Below, piece by piece: positions 45,107 through 55,230 of a DNA stretch of 64,000 nt (positions within the stretch are counted from its first letter, which is position 1; every line of letters begins with the position of its first letter). The notes beneath the pieces were generated by a model. It saw only the letters and a program-made list of their open reading frames with translations. It had not been told where the DNA came from and searched no databases. The stretch covers positions 186,001 through 250,000 of the forward strand of contig NZ_RAPY01000003.1 in the NCBI RefSeq assembly GCF_003610355.1, in the 5' to 3' direction. The translations under genes were made by a program, and so were the position numbers. The stretch is from Sphingobacterium detergens. Lineage in GTDB: Bacteria > Bacteroidota > Bacteroidia > Sphingobacteriales > Sphingobacteriaceae.

Positions 45107-46693
45107 TTAGTTTTGCACCATTTTATTGTTATACAACATTTCATCCAATGGAATCTGTAAGGTCATTTTATTAACAGGATAGCTAGATTTATCCACGTGC
45201 GTAGGTGATGCAGCACGGTTGATAGCGATATTCCAGCGTTTGTTGTTATAAAATTCGCGTCCCCCTTCGCCCCAGAGTTCTAACCTTGTTTGAAACTGTA
45301 CCATCTCCAAGGCCGAAAGACCTTGCATGGAAGTATAGTTGTCGCAGGTCAATGGCGTTGTCCCAGATTTTGTACGTGCAGCCAACAATGTATTGAGTGT
45401 TTGTTTCGCACCCTGATCATCCTTATTCTGCGCTTGGGCCTCCGCTTTCATCAGCAGGATTTCCGAACTGCGCATATAGTAACAACTCACACGGCCGACA
45501 TTCTTTTTGTCATCACTGCCCAGACCGTGGGTAGCGGCAAATTTGAGATTCGTATACAAGGGTATTGTCCTTTTATCGCCATTTGTTGGATAAGTATAGT
45601 CCCCCCAGTCTGAAGCCATAAAACAATTTACACGGTAGTCACGATTATCTATTTGGGCATATAAACGGTTGTCTATACGTTGGAACCCTTGACCAATCCC
45701 ACCATTGCCTTCAGCAAAACAGTTCATCCACCAATTATGCACTGTTACTGCCTCGCCCAGAGCAAAACCAAAAAGCACTTCGGGATTGATGCTGATGTTG
45801 AGGAAACCATTTTGCTCCGGCCTCATTTCTGGAGCAGCCTGTGTTCCCTTATTGGTCGCACCGTACATGGGTTGGCTCATCAAGGTTGGGTACTTGCTCA
45901 GAATTTCATTGCTGGCACTGATGGTAGTATTCCAATCGCCAGTCCATAGCGATACCTTAGCCAACATAAAATTGGCTACACCAAGATCAAAGTCAGAGGG
46001 ATCTGCTGTAAAACCAATCCCCGCCTCTTTAAACAGCCGAATAGCCTCATTGATGTCATTTTTAATGAAGGCGTACGTTTCGTCCGCTGTGGATCGGGCC
46101 TTACTTTCCTGAACGGGAGAATAAGTATCATAGAGCGGCATGCCCAACTTGCCCTTTCCGCCCTGTTGATAGGCATTCTGATAGTTTTCCATCAGATAGT
46201 TATAGGCATAGGCACGTAAGATCAAACCACGACCTTTGTATTCCTGCAGTTTTTTATTGGTACCAACTGTTGTCGGATTAAGATAATTCAGCATTTTGTT
46301 GGCTGTATTAACCATGTTCCAGGCATAGTTCCAATAGGGTGTATTTTTGTCGGAGGCATCAGAAATAAAATCCAGCAGATTGTATTCATCCGAACCAAAA
46401 ATATTTAACAACCTATTCCCTAGGACAATATCATTCCCTTCCAGATTACGCATCACATCAAATCCCTGGTTACTGCCATAACGTGATTCGGAGGACAGTG
46501 CCCCAAAATTGATCAATTTAGGCATATTGTTGGCCATACCACCAAGCACCGCCTGGATTTTCTTTTCGTCGCCACTTTCCAGCAGCTTCCGGATCTGTTC
46601 ATCCGTAATACTATTTGGCGGAGCAATATCCAGATCCTTGCTACAAGAAAACAATAATGTCACTGCCAATGCACATAAAAATATCTTTTTCAT
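45107..46693 (-). CDS. SusD/RagB family outer-membrane lipoprotein of the rhamnose cluster
   Basis: A 528-residue lipoprotein (lipobox LLFSC in MKKIFLCALAVTLLFSCSKDLDIAPPNS). SusD features are the helical region (YKGRGLILRAYAYNYLMENYQNAYQQG), FMLAKVSLWTGDWNTTISASNEIL, and the C-terminal YYMRSSEILLMKAEAQAQNKDDQG with GGREFYNNKRWN. It lies 87 bp after its susC and would bind the rhamnose-containing oligosaccharide at the cell surface. Confidence 0.94.
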   Translation of the reverse strand: MKKIFLCALAVTLLFSCSKDLDIAPPNSITDEQIRKLLESGDEKKIQAVLGGMANNMPKLINFGALSSESRYGSNQGFDVMRNLEGNDIVLGNRLLNIFGSDEYNLLDFISDASDKNTPYWNYAWNMVNTANKMLNYLNPTTVGTNKKLQEYKGRGLILRAYAYNYLMENYQNAYQQGGKGKLGMPLYDTYSPVQESKARSTADETYAFIKNDINEAIRLFKEAGIGFTADPSDFDLGVANFMLAKVSLWTGDWNTTISASNEILSKYPTLMSQPMYGATNKGTQAAPEMRPEQNGFLNISINPEVLFGFALGEAVTVHNWWMNCFAEGNGGIGQGFQRIDNRLYAQIDNRDYRVNCFMASDWGDYTYPTNGDKRTIPLYTNLKFAATHGLGSDDKKNVGRVSCYYMRSSEILLMKAEAQAQNKDDQGAKQTLNTLLAARTKSGTTPLTCDNYTSMQGLSALEMVQFQTRLELWGEGGREFYNNKRWNIAINRAASPTHVDKSSYPVNKMTLQIPLDEMLYNNKMVQN

Positions 46694-46780
46694 CTGTATA
46701 ATTTTTTATTCAGTAGTCAATTTTCCCCTTAAGGCATTTATGCTGCCTTCTGCGGTTTCATAATCGATTTCATTTTAACA

Positions 46781-49700
46781 TTAAAATTCCAGACTGACAC
46801 CACCCGAGAATGTCCGCATAGTAGGATAGGAATAGGCCGCCACTTCAAATCCCCCCACCAGTGATTGACGTGGATCGATTCCCGAATGGGCCGTTTTCAT
46901 AAAAAGATTATCCCCTGAAGCGAATATTCTGAGTTTCTTGATCTTCATTTTTGCCAGTACATTTTCCGGCAAGGTGTACCCAATAGTGATATTCTTAAAA
47001 TTAAGGTACGAAGCACTAAACAGCCCTAGATCACTGTACAACCAGCTCCCCGTGGTAGCACCATTACCATAAGTATTACCATACATCACCATCGGAAATT
47101 TTGCACCTGTATTATTTGGTGTCCATGTGTTACCAATAAGTTCTGAAGAGAGCGCTTTACCGGGATCCTCACTGACATACAGGTTGTTTCCATATTCTGT
47201 GCTAAAAAACTTTCCTCCCAGCTGATAAGCCAAAGCAAGATATAGGTCAAAGTTCTTATAACGTAAAGAAGTGCTAAATCCGCCAATCCATTTAGGAAGC
47301 GCACTTCCCATTTCATATCGGCTTGCTTTTGAATAGTCTGTAGTCGTCAGACTCTCCCCCTCTTTATATCCGGGATAAGTACCCGCATCGACATCGGCTT
47401 TGGTGACCTGATGGTAAAATAGCGGTAAGCCTGTAGCCTGATCTACGCCACCGTATTTTAACATATAGAGGTTAAAGAAATCTTTATTTACCCCACGTAA
47501 GTAAGTAATATTGGTCACAGCACTGGTTCCCGCAGCTGCCCAGGCATCTGTACCTGCAGTCCAATTCCCACCCAACGCATCTGACCCTACACCATTGGGT
47601 ACTGCTTTTAATTTTGTTGTATAATGTGTTCCGTTGGTGGATACTGTCCAATTGAAATCCGGCTTCTTAATGATATCAACAGAGAGATCAATTTCAAATC
47701 CCTTGTTACCTATTTTTGCTGAATTCGTTGCGATCGAAGACTGTCCTTTTGAAATGGCTATTGGCTGGTTCCAGATGGCATTCACCGTAACACGGTTATA
47801 ATAATCAAGCGATCCACGTACCCGTCCAAGGAAACTAAAATCAATACCCGCATCCATCGTATGGATATTTTCCCAAGTCAATTGATCATTAACATAGGCA
47901 TTTTGATTTAGTGTAATATTAGCAGGTATGCCAGTTCCATTTGTGGTCTGGGTGTAGGTGGCTGAATAACTCCAGGTTTGATACCCCGAATAATTGGAGA
48001 TACCATTTTGGTTTCCGATCACCCCATAGCTCCCCCGTATTTTCAGGAGATCAATCCAGTTTTTGGCATTTTGCATAAATGACTCGCTATCGATACGCCA
48101 ACCTCCACCAACGGACCAGAAAGTGCCCCAACGTTTGTCTTTCAGTTTGAACTTCGACGATCCATCCCGACGTACAGATCCCTGGAAAAAGTACCTGTCA
48201 TTGTAGTTATAGTTGATTCTAGAAAAATAACTTTCCATCGTCCGTTTTTCCTCGCCGCCTCCGGGATTAGGGAAGGTACCACCATCATAACGTCCTACAA
48301 AATTGATATACGATGGAAATTCATCGATCAAGGAATAAGATGAGCGATAATTGAGTTGCTCGTTTTTGAACGAATCATACTCATGTCCCAACAGTCCCTC
48401 AAAATTATGCAAGCCAATTGTTTTCGAATAGTTAAGCAATTGTTGAAGATTTAGGATCGTTGTATTGGATGCTGTTTTACCAAAAGCACCTATACCGGCA
48501 GCCTGCCCTGATTCGCTATTCCAATAACGGGTGCGCATTTCGTTGAACTTGTCCATCGAAACATTCGCTGTAAATGTAAAATCATTGAGAAATTTAGCCT
48601 GCCCATAAACCCGTGTTGTCCAGTCATCAGATACGCGTCGATCCAGATCATTGTCTAATACTGTCAACACATTCGTCGATGAAAGCGCTGCTGAGGTCAG
48701 ACCAAGTGGAGAATAGGTATCTCCCGCAAGCACATGCACTTTATTTTCTCCATTTTCATTAATCAATGCCCCATTCTGATCACGTGCATACAGCTGAACC
48801 AAGGGGTTTTGCCCGTTTATAAAACGAAATACATTTGCTGTTGAGCTACCTGGATTCCGTCCAAAGCGTGTCGCTGGCGATTGGGTGGTCCGATTGGAAT
48901 AACCAATGTTAGCGCCCAGTTTCAACCAGGTATTAACCTGCGCATCAAAATTGGCACGACCGTTATAGCGCTTAAAAGAAGAGCCGCGGATGTAGGAAGG
49001 ATCCTCAAGGTATCCGCCAGAAAGAAAGTAACTTACTTTCTCATTACCACCAGAAGCCGACAGATCATAATCCTGCCGCAGTCTATTCTCCAGCAAGTAA
49101 TCGTCATAACGATCGCTAAAAAGCAGACGCGCATTGGGATTTAATTTACCATCCGTATTCACGAGATAAGAACCACTCATGGTTGAACTCGCATCGGCAC
49201 CCGTACCAGATGGCGTATAAACGGCACCGGGAACATCATATAACATCCAGTTTCCTAAGCTGTTCCGCTGAAATTTAGTAGTTGAACCGATATAATCAAA
49301 CAAGTGGGCACTCGCAAATTCGGCGGCCTGTTCATGTGACATATTGGGATTCTGCACATTGGTGGTATATCTTTTTGAGATTCCCGTTCCATCCACTCCG
49401 TAGCGTGCTGAATTATAAATCGAAAGCCAGGCAAATTCATAAATATCTTTTGGATCAGAGATTTTGTCAAACTGGTAGGGACCTACCTGATTGACGCCTA
49501 ATTTGCCTTCAAATGAAATCCGTGTTTTGCCGGACATCCCTTTCTTTGTTGTCACCAAAACCACACCGTTTGCTCCCCGTGCACCATATAGTGCTGTGGA
49601 TGCAGCATCTTTCAAGACAGATATACTTTGGATATCCTTTGGATTTAGTGTTGCTAGTGGATTATCATTTTGCGCGGGCACACCATCGATCACAACGAGT

Positions 49701-50257
49701 GCATTTGACGTATTCTGACTAGCAGAACCGATACCACGCACCCGAATCCCCATGTCTATCCCCGGTTGACCATCTACCGCTGAAACCTGTATACCCGGAG
49801 CGGCCCCTTCCAGCGCCCGGCTGACGGTAGAATTGGATTGCATGTTTAATGCCCTATTATCGATCGTCGATACAGATCCCGTCAGGTCTTTCTTTTTAGC
49901 TTCCCCATAAGCTACCACCACAACTTCATCCAGTATCGTATTATCCTCCTGTAGTTCGACACGAAGCGGGGTACCGACAATACCTTCAACACTTTTGGTC
50001 ATGTACCCCACATATTGGACTGAAAGAACAACCTTGTTGTTACTTACGGACAGGGTAAAATCACCATTTTCATTGGTTGAACTGGCATTTTTACCGCCGA
50101 CTTCTTTAACCGAGACACCGGCAATGGGCTGGCCATTCTTGCTATTGACCACATGACCTTGAATAGTTTTCGCGATCTGGGCAACTAACGTGAACGGCAT
50201 CCCCATCAGCATTGTCACGCAAAGAACTAATGAGTAATGTTTTAATTTACTTTCCAT
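46781..50257 (-). CDS. SusC-like TonB-dependent receptor of the rhamnose cluster
   Basis: A 1158-residue receptor with a signal peptide (MESKLKHYSLVLCVTMLMGMPFTLVAQ), a carboxypeptidase-D-like domain (IAGVSVKEVGGKNASSTNENGDF), the DEVVVVAYGEAKKKDLTGSV segment, a plug (VVIDGVPAQNDNPLATLNPKDI, ALYGARGANGVVLVTTKKG) and a barrel ending TFSGGVSLEF. It imports glycan fragments with the SusD encoded next to it. The promoter gap before it contains a decamer motif at 50334-50353, so it can be transcribed apart from the rhamnose catabolic genes upstream. Confidence 0.95.
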   Translation of the reverse strand: MESKLKHYSLVLCVTMLMGMPFTLVAQIAKTIQGHVVNSKNGQPIAGVSVKEVGGKNASSTNENGDFTLSVSNNKVVLSVQYVGYMTKSVEGIVGTPLRVELQEDNTILDEVVVVAYGEAKKKDLTGSVSTIDNRALNMQSNSTVSRALEGAAPGIQVSAVDGQPGIDMGIRVRGIGSASQNTSNALVVIDGVPAQNDNPLATLNPKDIQSISVLKDAASTALYGARGANGVVLVTTKKGMSGKTRISFEGKLGVNQVGPYQFDKISDPKDIYEFAWLSIYNSARYGVDGTGISKRYTTNVQNPNMSHEQAAEFASAHLFDYIGSTTKFQRNSLGNWMLYDVPGAVYTPSGTGADASSTMSGSYLVNTDGKLNPNARLLFSDRYDDYLLENRLRQDYDLSASGGNEKVSYFLSGGYLEDPSYIRGSSFKRYNGRANFDAQVNTWLKLGANIGYSNRTTQSPATRFGRNPGSSTANVFRFINGQNPLVQLYARDQNGALINENGENKVHVLAGDTYSPLGLTSAALSSTNVLTVLDNDLDRRVSDDWTTRVYGQAKFLNDFTFTANVSMDKFNEMRTRYWNSESGQAAGIGAFGKTASNTTILNLQQLLNYSKTIGLHNFEGLLGHEYDSFKNEQLNYRSSYSLIDEFPSYINFVGRYDGGTFPNPGGGEEKRTMESYFSRINYNYNDRYFFQGSVRRDGSSKFKLKDKRWGTFWSVGGGWRIDSESFMQNAKNWIDLLKIRGSYGVIGNQNGISNYSGYQTWSYSATYTQTTNGTGIPANITLNQNAYVNDQLTWENIHTMDAGIDFSFLGRVRGSLDYYNRVTVNAIWNQPIAISKGQSSIATNSAKIGNKGFEIDLSVDIIKKPDFNWTVSTNGTHYTTKLKAVPNGVGSDALGGNWTAGTDAWAAAGTSAVTNITYLRGVNKDFFNLYMLKYGGVDQATGLPLFYHQVTKADVDAGTYPGYKEGESLTTTDYSKASRYEMGSALPKWIGGFSTSLRYKNFDLYLALAYQLGGKFFSTEYGNNLYVSEDPGKALSSELIGNTWTPNNTGAKFPMVMYGNTYGNGATTGSWLYSDLGLFSASYLNFKNITIGYTLPENVLAKMKIKKLRIFASGDNLFMKTAHSGIDPRQSLVGGFEVAAYSYPTMRTFSGGVSLEF

Positions 50258-50333
50258 TCTGATTAGAGGTTTAATTAATTTTGGTTTAATTTGTTCGTAA
50301 TTCTATATCGAAGTAATAGAAAACAAACTGAAT

Positions 50334-50353
50334 AGCCGTACCGTACTATCCTG
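50334..50353 (-). promoter_or_regulatory. Tandem decamer motif upstream of susC
   Basis: TACTATCCTG (50344-50353) next to the weak unit AGCCGTACCG (50334-50343), 77-96 bp before the ATG at 50257. It shares ACTATCCTG with the PhyH and ribokinase promoters. Confidence 0.45.
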
Positions 50354-50365
50354 TTCTAAAATGAT

Positions 50366-51742
50366 TTACGAAATATTGTGCGACGTAAATAATTTCAATT
50401 CCAATAAATTGGCTGGTATGGTAGATGTATTCCAATGTTGATGCATAAGTAGTGCGGCACCCAAGGCTGTCGCTTGGGGCATCGCTGCCGCAAACACCTC
50501 AATATCCAGAAACTCGCGGGCCATTAGGCTCATGTATATGGGGTTTTTACTAAATCCACCATCAACGAATATCCGTGATACAGCTGTGCCCTGCAATACT
50601 AATCTGGTCGCTGCAACTTGTGCTTTCACCAAATGAAATAACAGGCTATGATAGGCTATTTCATAATTGTCATAACGCTGTAAGTCTATTTTTTCAAAAG
50701 ACTTTAATTCAGTGGTATGATCTTCAGCTTCCAAACAGGCAATAATGCCCCAGTCAATTTCCATTAATCTGAATTTGGCTGTTGTTACCTGATAGAAATC
50801 CGCAATACGTTTTGATTGTATTTCATGTTCATATCCGGCAAATAAGCGCGATGCCTTTACCGGCTTACCCAAATAAGACAAATAGAATAAGCAGTCCTGT
50901 TGAAGTTCGCTCATCGTCAATCTGGTTTCATTAAAGGGATTCAGAGAAATACACCAGGTCCCAGTAGAGATTAAGACAAATGGTTCCTGAAAGAACAGAA
51001 GATAAGGGATCAATGCTGCAGAGCTGTCATGTAAGCCCACACCTACCAGATAAGATTTCCCTAAGAACGTACTTTCAAATGCCGTATCGCCAGGAAATAT
51101 CTTCGGAAAGACATTGACCAGTCCTTCATCCACCACCCATTGGTGGTAGCTATTTTTATTGAAATCCCAAAGTGCAGTATGACAACCTATGCTGGTCAAG
51201 TCCGCACAAAGTTGGCCCGAAACCAAGAAGCTTAAATACTGAGGCAGGTGCATCGCATGGGCAATATGCCGAAACAAATCAGGTCGCTCGTGCTTAAGGC
51301 GCAAAAGCTGTAAACCGGAATTAAGACTTCCTAATGGCGGGGACGCAGTCTCTAAGGCAAAAACGGTCTCTCCGCCATAGGTATTGTAGAGTTGTTGTTG
51401 AATAGCAAATGGAAATTCCTTAAGGTAATTATACAGTGGAGTTAAAGGTTTCCCATCGACATCAACATACACCAGGCTGGCGCCATACGACGCAAAATTA
51501 ATTGCACGGATATCAAATTCATGCTTACGCAGCACCTCATGTAGGGCATCAAATATAGATAGACGCAGGCTCTCCAAATTTTCGCAGGGATCCCCATCTT
51601 CGTCTACAGTTTCCATAAATCGAGCAGAACGCTCCCAGACTACTTGATAATTTTGATCAAATAAGAGCAGTTTTTTATTTGTTTTTCCAACATCAAATAC
51701 GGCAACGACAGGTATAGGTTTATTTTCCATGTCGGTTGTCAT
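50366..51742 (-). CDS. rhaB: Rhamnulokinase (FGGY family)
   Basis: A 458-residue FGGY kinase expected to phosphorylate L-rhamnulose. Motifs are the N-terminal phosphate loop VVAVFDVGKTNKKLLLFD, GVGLHDSSAALIPYL with the catalytic Asp, FVLISTGTWCISLNPF, and the C-terminal IFVDGGFSKNPIYMSLMA with QATALGAALL. Assignment to rhamnulose over fuculose rests on the neighbouring rhaI and rhaT. The ATG directly abuts the rhaI stop (TAA then ATG); a second Met four codons in (MENKPIPVVAVFD) is an alternative start. Confidence 0.88.
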   Translation of the reverse strand: MTTDMENKPIPVVAVFDVGKTNKKLLLFDQNYQVVWERSARFMETVDEDGDPCENLESLRLSIFDALHEVLRKHEFDIRAINFASYGASLVYVDVDGKPLTPLYNYLKEFPFAIQQQLYNTYGGETVFALETASPPLGSLNSGLQLLRLKHERPDLFRHIAHAMHLPQYLSFLVSGQLCADLTSIGCHTALWDFNKNSYHQWVVDEGLVNVFPKIFPGDTAFESTFLGKSYLVGVGLHDSSAALIPYLLFFQEPFVLISTGTWCISLNPFNETRLTMSELQQDCLFYLSYLGKPVKASRLFAGYEHEIQSKRIADFYQVTTAKFRLMEIDWGIIACLEAEDHTTELKSFEKIDLQRYDNYEIAYHSLLFHLVKAQVAATRLVLQGTAVSRIFVDGGFSKNPIYMSLMAREFLDIEVFAAAMPQATALGAALLMHQHWNTSTIPANLLELKLFTSHNIS

Positions 51743-53017
51743 TTAAAGGCCTGTCGCTACACTATTACGTCCTCTTTCTTCTACCAGTTTTTCCCGTATA
51801 CCCAACGTTCTAAATAAACTTATCGGATCGAGTGCAGCACCAGTGCGCAAGCGGGCTTCGGCTAGCAGCGGCCTCACATCTGTACGAAAAGCCTGTTGTA
51901 AAATCTCCTGGGCGGCAACAACATCATTTTGGTTTTGAGCCTCCCGAAGGGACTTCCGATCGATCAATAAGGCCTGTGCATAGGCGATTTTAATGGCTTC
52001 CACAGATTGTAATAAATCCACCAAAGGATCCTTCAGGTTATGCGAGGCATCAATCATCCATCCTAATCCCGAATCGTGGGCTATTCCTTTTTCATCCATG
52101 CCATCAATCAGTTCGCTGAAAATCAAAAACAGCTGGTAAGGTTTCATACATCCTGCCGTGAGGTCATCATCGCCATACTTGCTATCATTGAAATGAAAAC
52201 CACCCAATTTACCTTCCATCAACAAGAGGGAGACAATCTGTTCAATATTTGCATTGGGAAGATGGTGTCCCAGATCAACCAAGGTGAATGCTTTGGGGCC
52301 GAGCTTATTTGCCAACAAGAGGGATTGTCCCCAGTCGCCGATGGTTGTCGAATAAAAGTAAGGTTCGAAAGCCTTGTATTCAACAAATAACTTCCAATCC
52401 GCTGGCAGATGACGATATATTTCCTGCAGGCTGGAAAGTGTATGCTGAAATGCCTGACGAAAATTCAACTGTCCGGGAAATGATGAACCATCAGCTAGCC
52501 ATACCGATAAACATTTGGATCCAAGCTCTTCACCATAACGTATCACTTCGATATTATGGTCAATAGCCTGCTGGCGAACAGCTGGGTCAACATGGTGCAA
52601 TGATCCAAACTTATAGCTGTGTTGCTGCCCCTGTTGATCTTGAAAAGTATTTGAATTCATCGCGTCAAAGTGGATACCCAAACCACTCGCGAATTGTTTT
52701 AATCTATTTGCATCCTTGGGGATATCCCAGGGGATGTGCAAAGAAATTGCATCACTCGACCTATTCAATGCATGGAGCAAGCCCACGTCTTCAATTTTTT
52801 GTTCTAATGTGGCGGGCTCACCAGCGCCAGAGAAACGTCCAAAACGTGTACCTCCAGTACCTAGTGCCCAACTGGGAATCGCGATCTGAAATTTTTGTAG
52901 CTTTTCTAAGATGTCTTCAATGTGTGAAATTTCATGAGAAACAAAGTCAAAGGCACGCCGATGTTTCCCCCGGAGCCGGTCATTATGTACTTCAATAGCA
53001 CATGGGTCTAAAATCAT
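51743..53017 (-). CDS. rhaI: L-rhamnose isomerase, RhaI type
   Basis: A 424-residue cytosolic enzyme converting L-rhamnose to L-rhamnulose. It belongs to the RhaI group (Pseudomonas stutzeri type), not E. coli RhaA. Likely metal ligands are the Glu in FVEYKAFEP, the Asp in LVDLGHHLP, the His in GGFHFNDSKYGDDD and the Asp in HDSGLGWMIDASHN. It is followed without gap by rhaB and preceded by a hairpin at 53049-53084. Confidence 0.93.
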   Translation of the reverse strand: MILDPCAIEVHNDRLRGKHRRAFDFVSHEISHIEDILEKLQKFQIAIPSWALGTGGTRFGRFSGAGEPATLEQKIEDVGLLHALNRSSDAISLHIPWDIPKDANRLKQFASGLGIHFDAMNSNTFQDQQGQQHSYKFGSLHHVDPAVRQQAIDHNIEVIRYGEELGSKCLSVWLADGSSFPGQLNFRQAFQHTLSSLQEIYRHLPADWKLFVEYKAFEPYFYSTTIGDWGQSLLLANKLGPKAFTLVDLGHHLPNANIEQIVSLLLMEGKLGGFHFNDSKYGDDDLTAGCMKPYQLFLIFSELIDGMDEKGIAHDSGLGWMIDASHNLKDPLVDLLQSVEAIKIAYAQALLIDRKSLREAQNQNDVVAAQEILQQAFRTDVRPLLAEARLRTGAALDPISLFRTLGIREKLVEERGRNSVATGL

Positions 53018-53048
53018 AATAATTGCGTTTTCGGTTTATTTAAAATAG

Positions 53049-53084
53049 GGTACTGAGTTTCCTTTAGTACAGAAACTCAGTACC
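53049..53084 (-). other. Intercistronic hairpin between the aldolase and rhaI
   Basis: GGTACTGAGTTTC (53049-53061) and GAAACTCAGTACC (53072-53084) form a perfect 13-bp stem with a 10-nt loop in the 80-bp gap. On the minus strand a CTATTTTAAA stretch follows, so it may be a partial terminator, an RNA-processing site or a stabiliser that sets the ratio of the two proteins. Confidence 0.6.
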
Positions 53085-53097
53085 GAAGATAGCTAAA

Positions 53098-55215
53098 TTA
53101 GCGGACAAATGCCATGGCAACACCACCATCCACATTGAGAACATTCCCCGTGGATTTTGATAGTAGACCGCCTACAAAAGAGAAGCAAGCATTTGCTATA
53201 TCCTCCGGTAAAATAACTTCATTCAACAATGTCCGCTTGGCATAATAGGCCGGTAGTTCCTCTACACGAATCCCATAGGCTTTGGCTCGACCTTCTGCCC
53301 ATCCCCCGGCCCAAATATTACTATCCGAGATGACCGCATCTGGATTCACGACATTCACACGAATCTTAAAAGGTCCTAACTCTGCTGCACAGAGCCTGCT
53401 CAAGTGCAATTGTGCTCCCTTAGCACTCCCGTAGCCGGCATTGTTGGGCCCACTGACCAATGCATTTTTACTAACAATATTAATAATATCACCACCGACA
53501 CCCTGTTGTTTCAGAATAGGAACCGTGGCCTGTGTCACCAAAAACTGCCCTTTAACCAATACATCAAATAGGAGATCCCAATCCGCCTGACTATGCTCTT
53601 CTATAGATTTTGAAATGGACAGCCCGGCATTATTGACGACAATATCAATTCCGCCAAAAGCCAGTAATGTACGTTGTAGTGCCTGCAGAATCTGCTGTTC
53701 ATCTTTCACGTCCATCGCTACCGAGATAACCGAATCTCTTCCAAATTCGCTTACAAACTCCAGCTCACAGCCTGCAAGCCGCTCCGTATTGACATCTGTC
53801 AGGACAATGACTGCCCCTTCTTGCACCATTTTTCGCGCGATGGCTTTACCTATCCCGCCGCCGCTACCGGTCACGAAGGCAATTTTACCCGAAAGCGCCT
53901 TGGGTTTAGGCATGCGCTGTAGTTTTGCTTCTTCCAATAGCCAATACTCGATGTCAAACGCTTCCTGTCTCGGCAAGGCCGTATACGCGCTTATGGCCTC
54001 GGCTCCTTTCATCACGTTTATGGCATTCATATAGAATTCGGCAGCGACCCTGGCTGTCTGCTTGTCTTTGGCAAAGGAAAACAAACCAACACCGGGATAC
54101 AGTACAATCACCGGATTTTGATCTCTGATGGCAGGACTATCGGCGTGTTTACACTGCTCATAATAGGCCGTATACATGGCGCGATAAGCGGTAAACAGTG
54201 GTTCAAGTTTCGCGGTGAGTGCTGCGCTATCGTCCAGATTCTCGGATCTATCCAGATTTAATACCAGCGGTTGAATTTTGGTTCGTAAGAAATGGTCCGG
54301 ACAGCTTGTCCCCAAAGGTGCCAATCGTTCCAAATCATTTGAATTGATAAACTCCAAAACGCGTACATCATCTGTAAAATGACCGATCATATGACGTTCG
54401 CTAGAACAGAATCCACGCAATACTGGCATCAATTTCACCGCTTGAGATTCCCGTCCGGCCTGATCCAGACTGTCATTCTTTTGACCACCAAACACGGGAC
54501 CTTTCTTTCCATAATTTTGTTCGAGGTAAGCGGCGCAACGTTCGATCACATCCAACGAATTCACATAACAGGCATAGGCTGTATCACCCCAGGTGAACAA
54601 ACCGTGCGATCCAAGCATGATGCCCCGTATCCCTGGGTTTTCTTCGAGACAGGCCCGTAATTGCAGCCCTAGATCGAAGCCGGGCCGTTGCCAGTCGACC
54701 CAGCCGATGGTCCCTTCAAATAACTGCTGGGTGATTTCCTTCCCATCTTTGGCTGCGGCAATCGCAATCGCAGCGTCCGGATGCAAATGATCAATATGTT
54801 TGAACGGCAAAAAAGCGTGTAAAGGCGTATCTATTGAAGGCGCCTTGGAAGCGAGGTCGAAAATACAATGATTGAACAGCTCGACCATTTCATCTTCCTG
54901 CTGTATCCCCTTATATACTCTTTCAAGATTATGCAGGCGCTCCAGATACAAAGCAGCAAGTCCCGATTTTTTCAGGGTCCCAATATCACCGCCGGAACCT
55001 TTTATCCACATCACCTCGACATCTTCACCAGTCAGTGGATCCACCATATTGACTTTACAGGAAGTATTTCCACCACCATAGTTGGTGATGCGAAGGTCTG
55101 CGCCCAAAATATTGGAACGATACAACAGCAATGCGATCTCATCCTCGCCAAGCGATTTTGCTTTTTGTTCATCCCATAAATTGTTTACGTATTTGTATGT
55201 TTTCACTTCTTCCAT
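53098..55215 (-). CDS. Bifunctional rhamnulose-1-phosphate aldolase/short-chain dehydrogenase
   Basis: A 705-residue fusion. The N-terminal part (to about 400) is a class II aldolase/adducin domain: NYGGGNTSCKV, GSGGDIGTL, and the zinc site HIDHLHPDAAIA with a further His in MLGSHGLFTWG. It splits L-rhamnulose-1-phosphate to DHAP and L-lactaldehyde. The C-terminal SDR domain begins at GKIAFVTGSGGGIGKAIARKM, with NNAGLS and the YGSAKGA (YxxxK) active site; it most likely oxidises or reduces lactaldehyde. The fusion is common in Bacteroidetes and other bacteria that lack the separate RhaD. It lies 15 bp after rhaT. Confidence 0.93.
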   Translation of the reverse strand: MEEVKTYKYVNNLWDEQKAKSLGEDEIALLLYRSNILGADLRITNYGGGNTSCKVNMVDPLTGEDVEVMWIKGSGGDIGTLKKSGLAALYLERLHNLERVYKGIQQEDEMVELFNHCIFDLASKAPSIDTPLHAFLPFKHIDHLHPDAAIAIAAAKDGKEITQQLFEGTIGWVDWQRPGFDLGLQLRACLEENPGIRGIMLGSHGLFTWGDTAYACYVNSLDVIERCAAYLEQNYGKKGPVFGGQKNDSLDQAGRESQAVKLMPVLRGFCSSERHMIGHFTDDVRVLEFINSNDLERLAPLGTSCPDHFLRTKIQPLVLNLDRSENLDDSAALTAKLEPLFTAYRAMYTAYYEQCKHADSPAIRDQNPVIVLYPGVGLFSFAKDKQTARVAAEFYMNAINVMKGAEAISAYTALPRQEAFDIEYWLLEEAKLQRMPKPKALSGKIAFVTGSGGGIGKAIARKMVQEGAVIVLTDVNTERLAGCELEFVSEFGRDSVISVAMDVKDEQQILQALQRTLLAFGGIDIVVNNAGLSISKSIEEHSQADWDLLFDVLVKGQFLVTQATVPILKQQGVGGDIINIVSKNALVSGPNNAGYGSAKGAQLHLSRLCAAELGPFKIRVNVVNPDAVISDSNIWAGGWAEGRAKAYGIRVEELPAYYAKRTLLNEVILPEDIANACFSFVGGLLSKSTGNVLNVDGGVAMAFVR

Positions 55216-55230
55216 ATTTATATTTTTACA

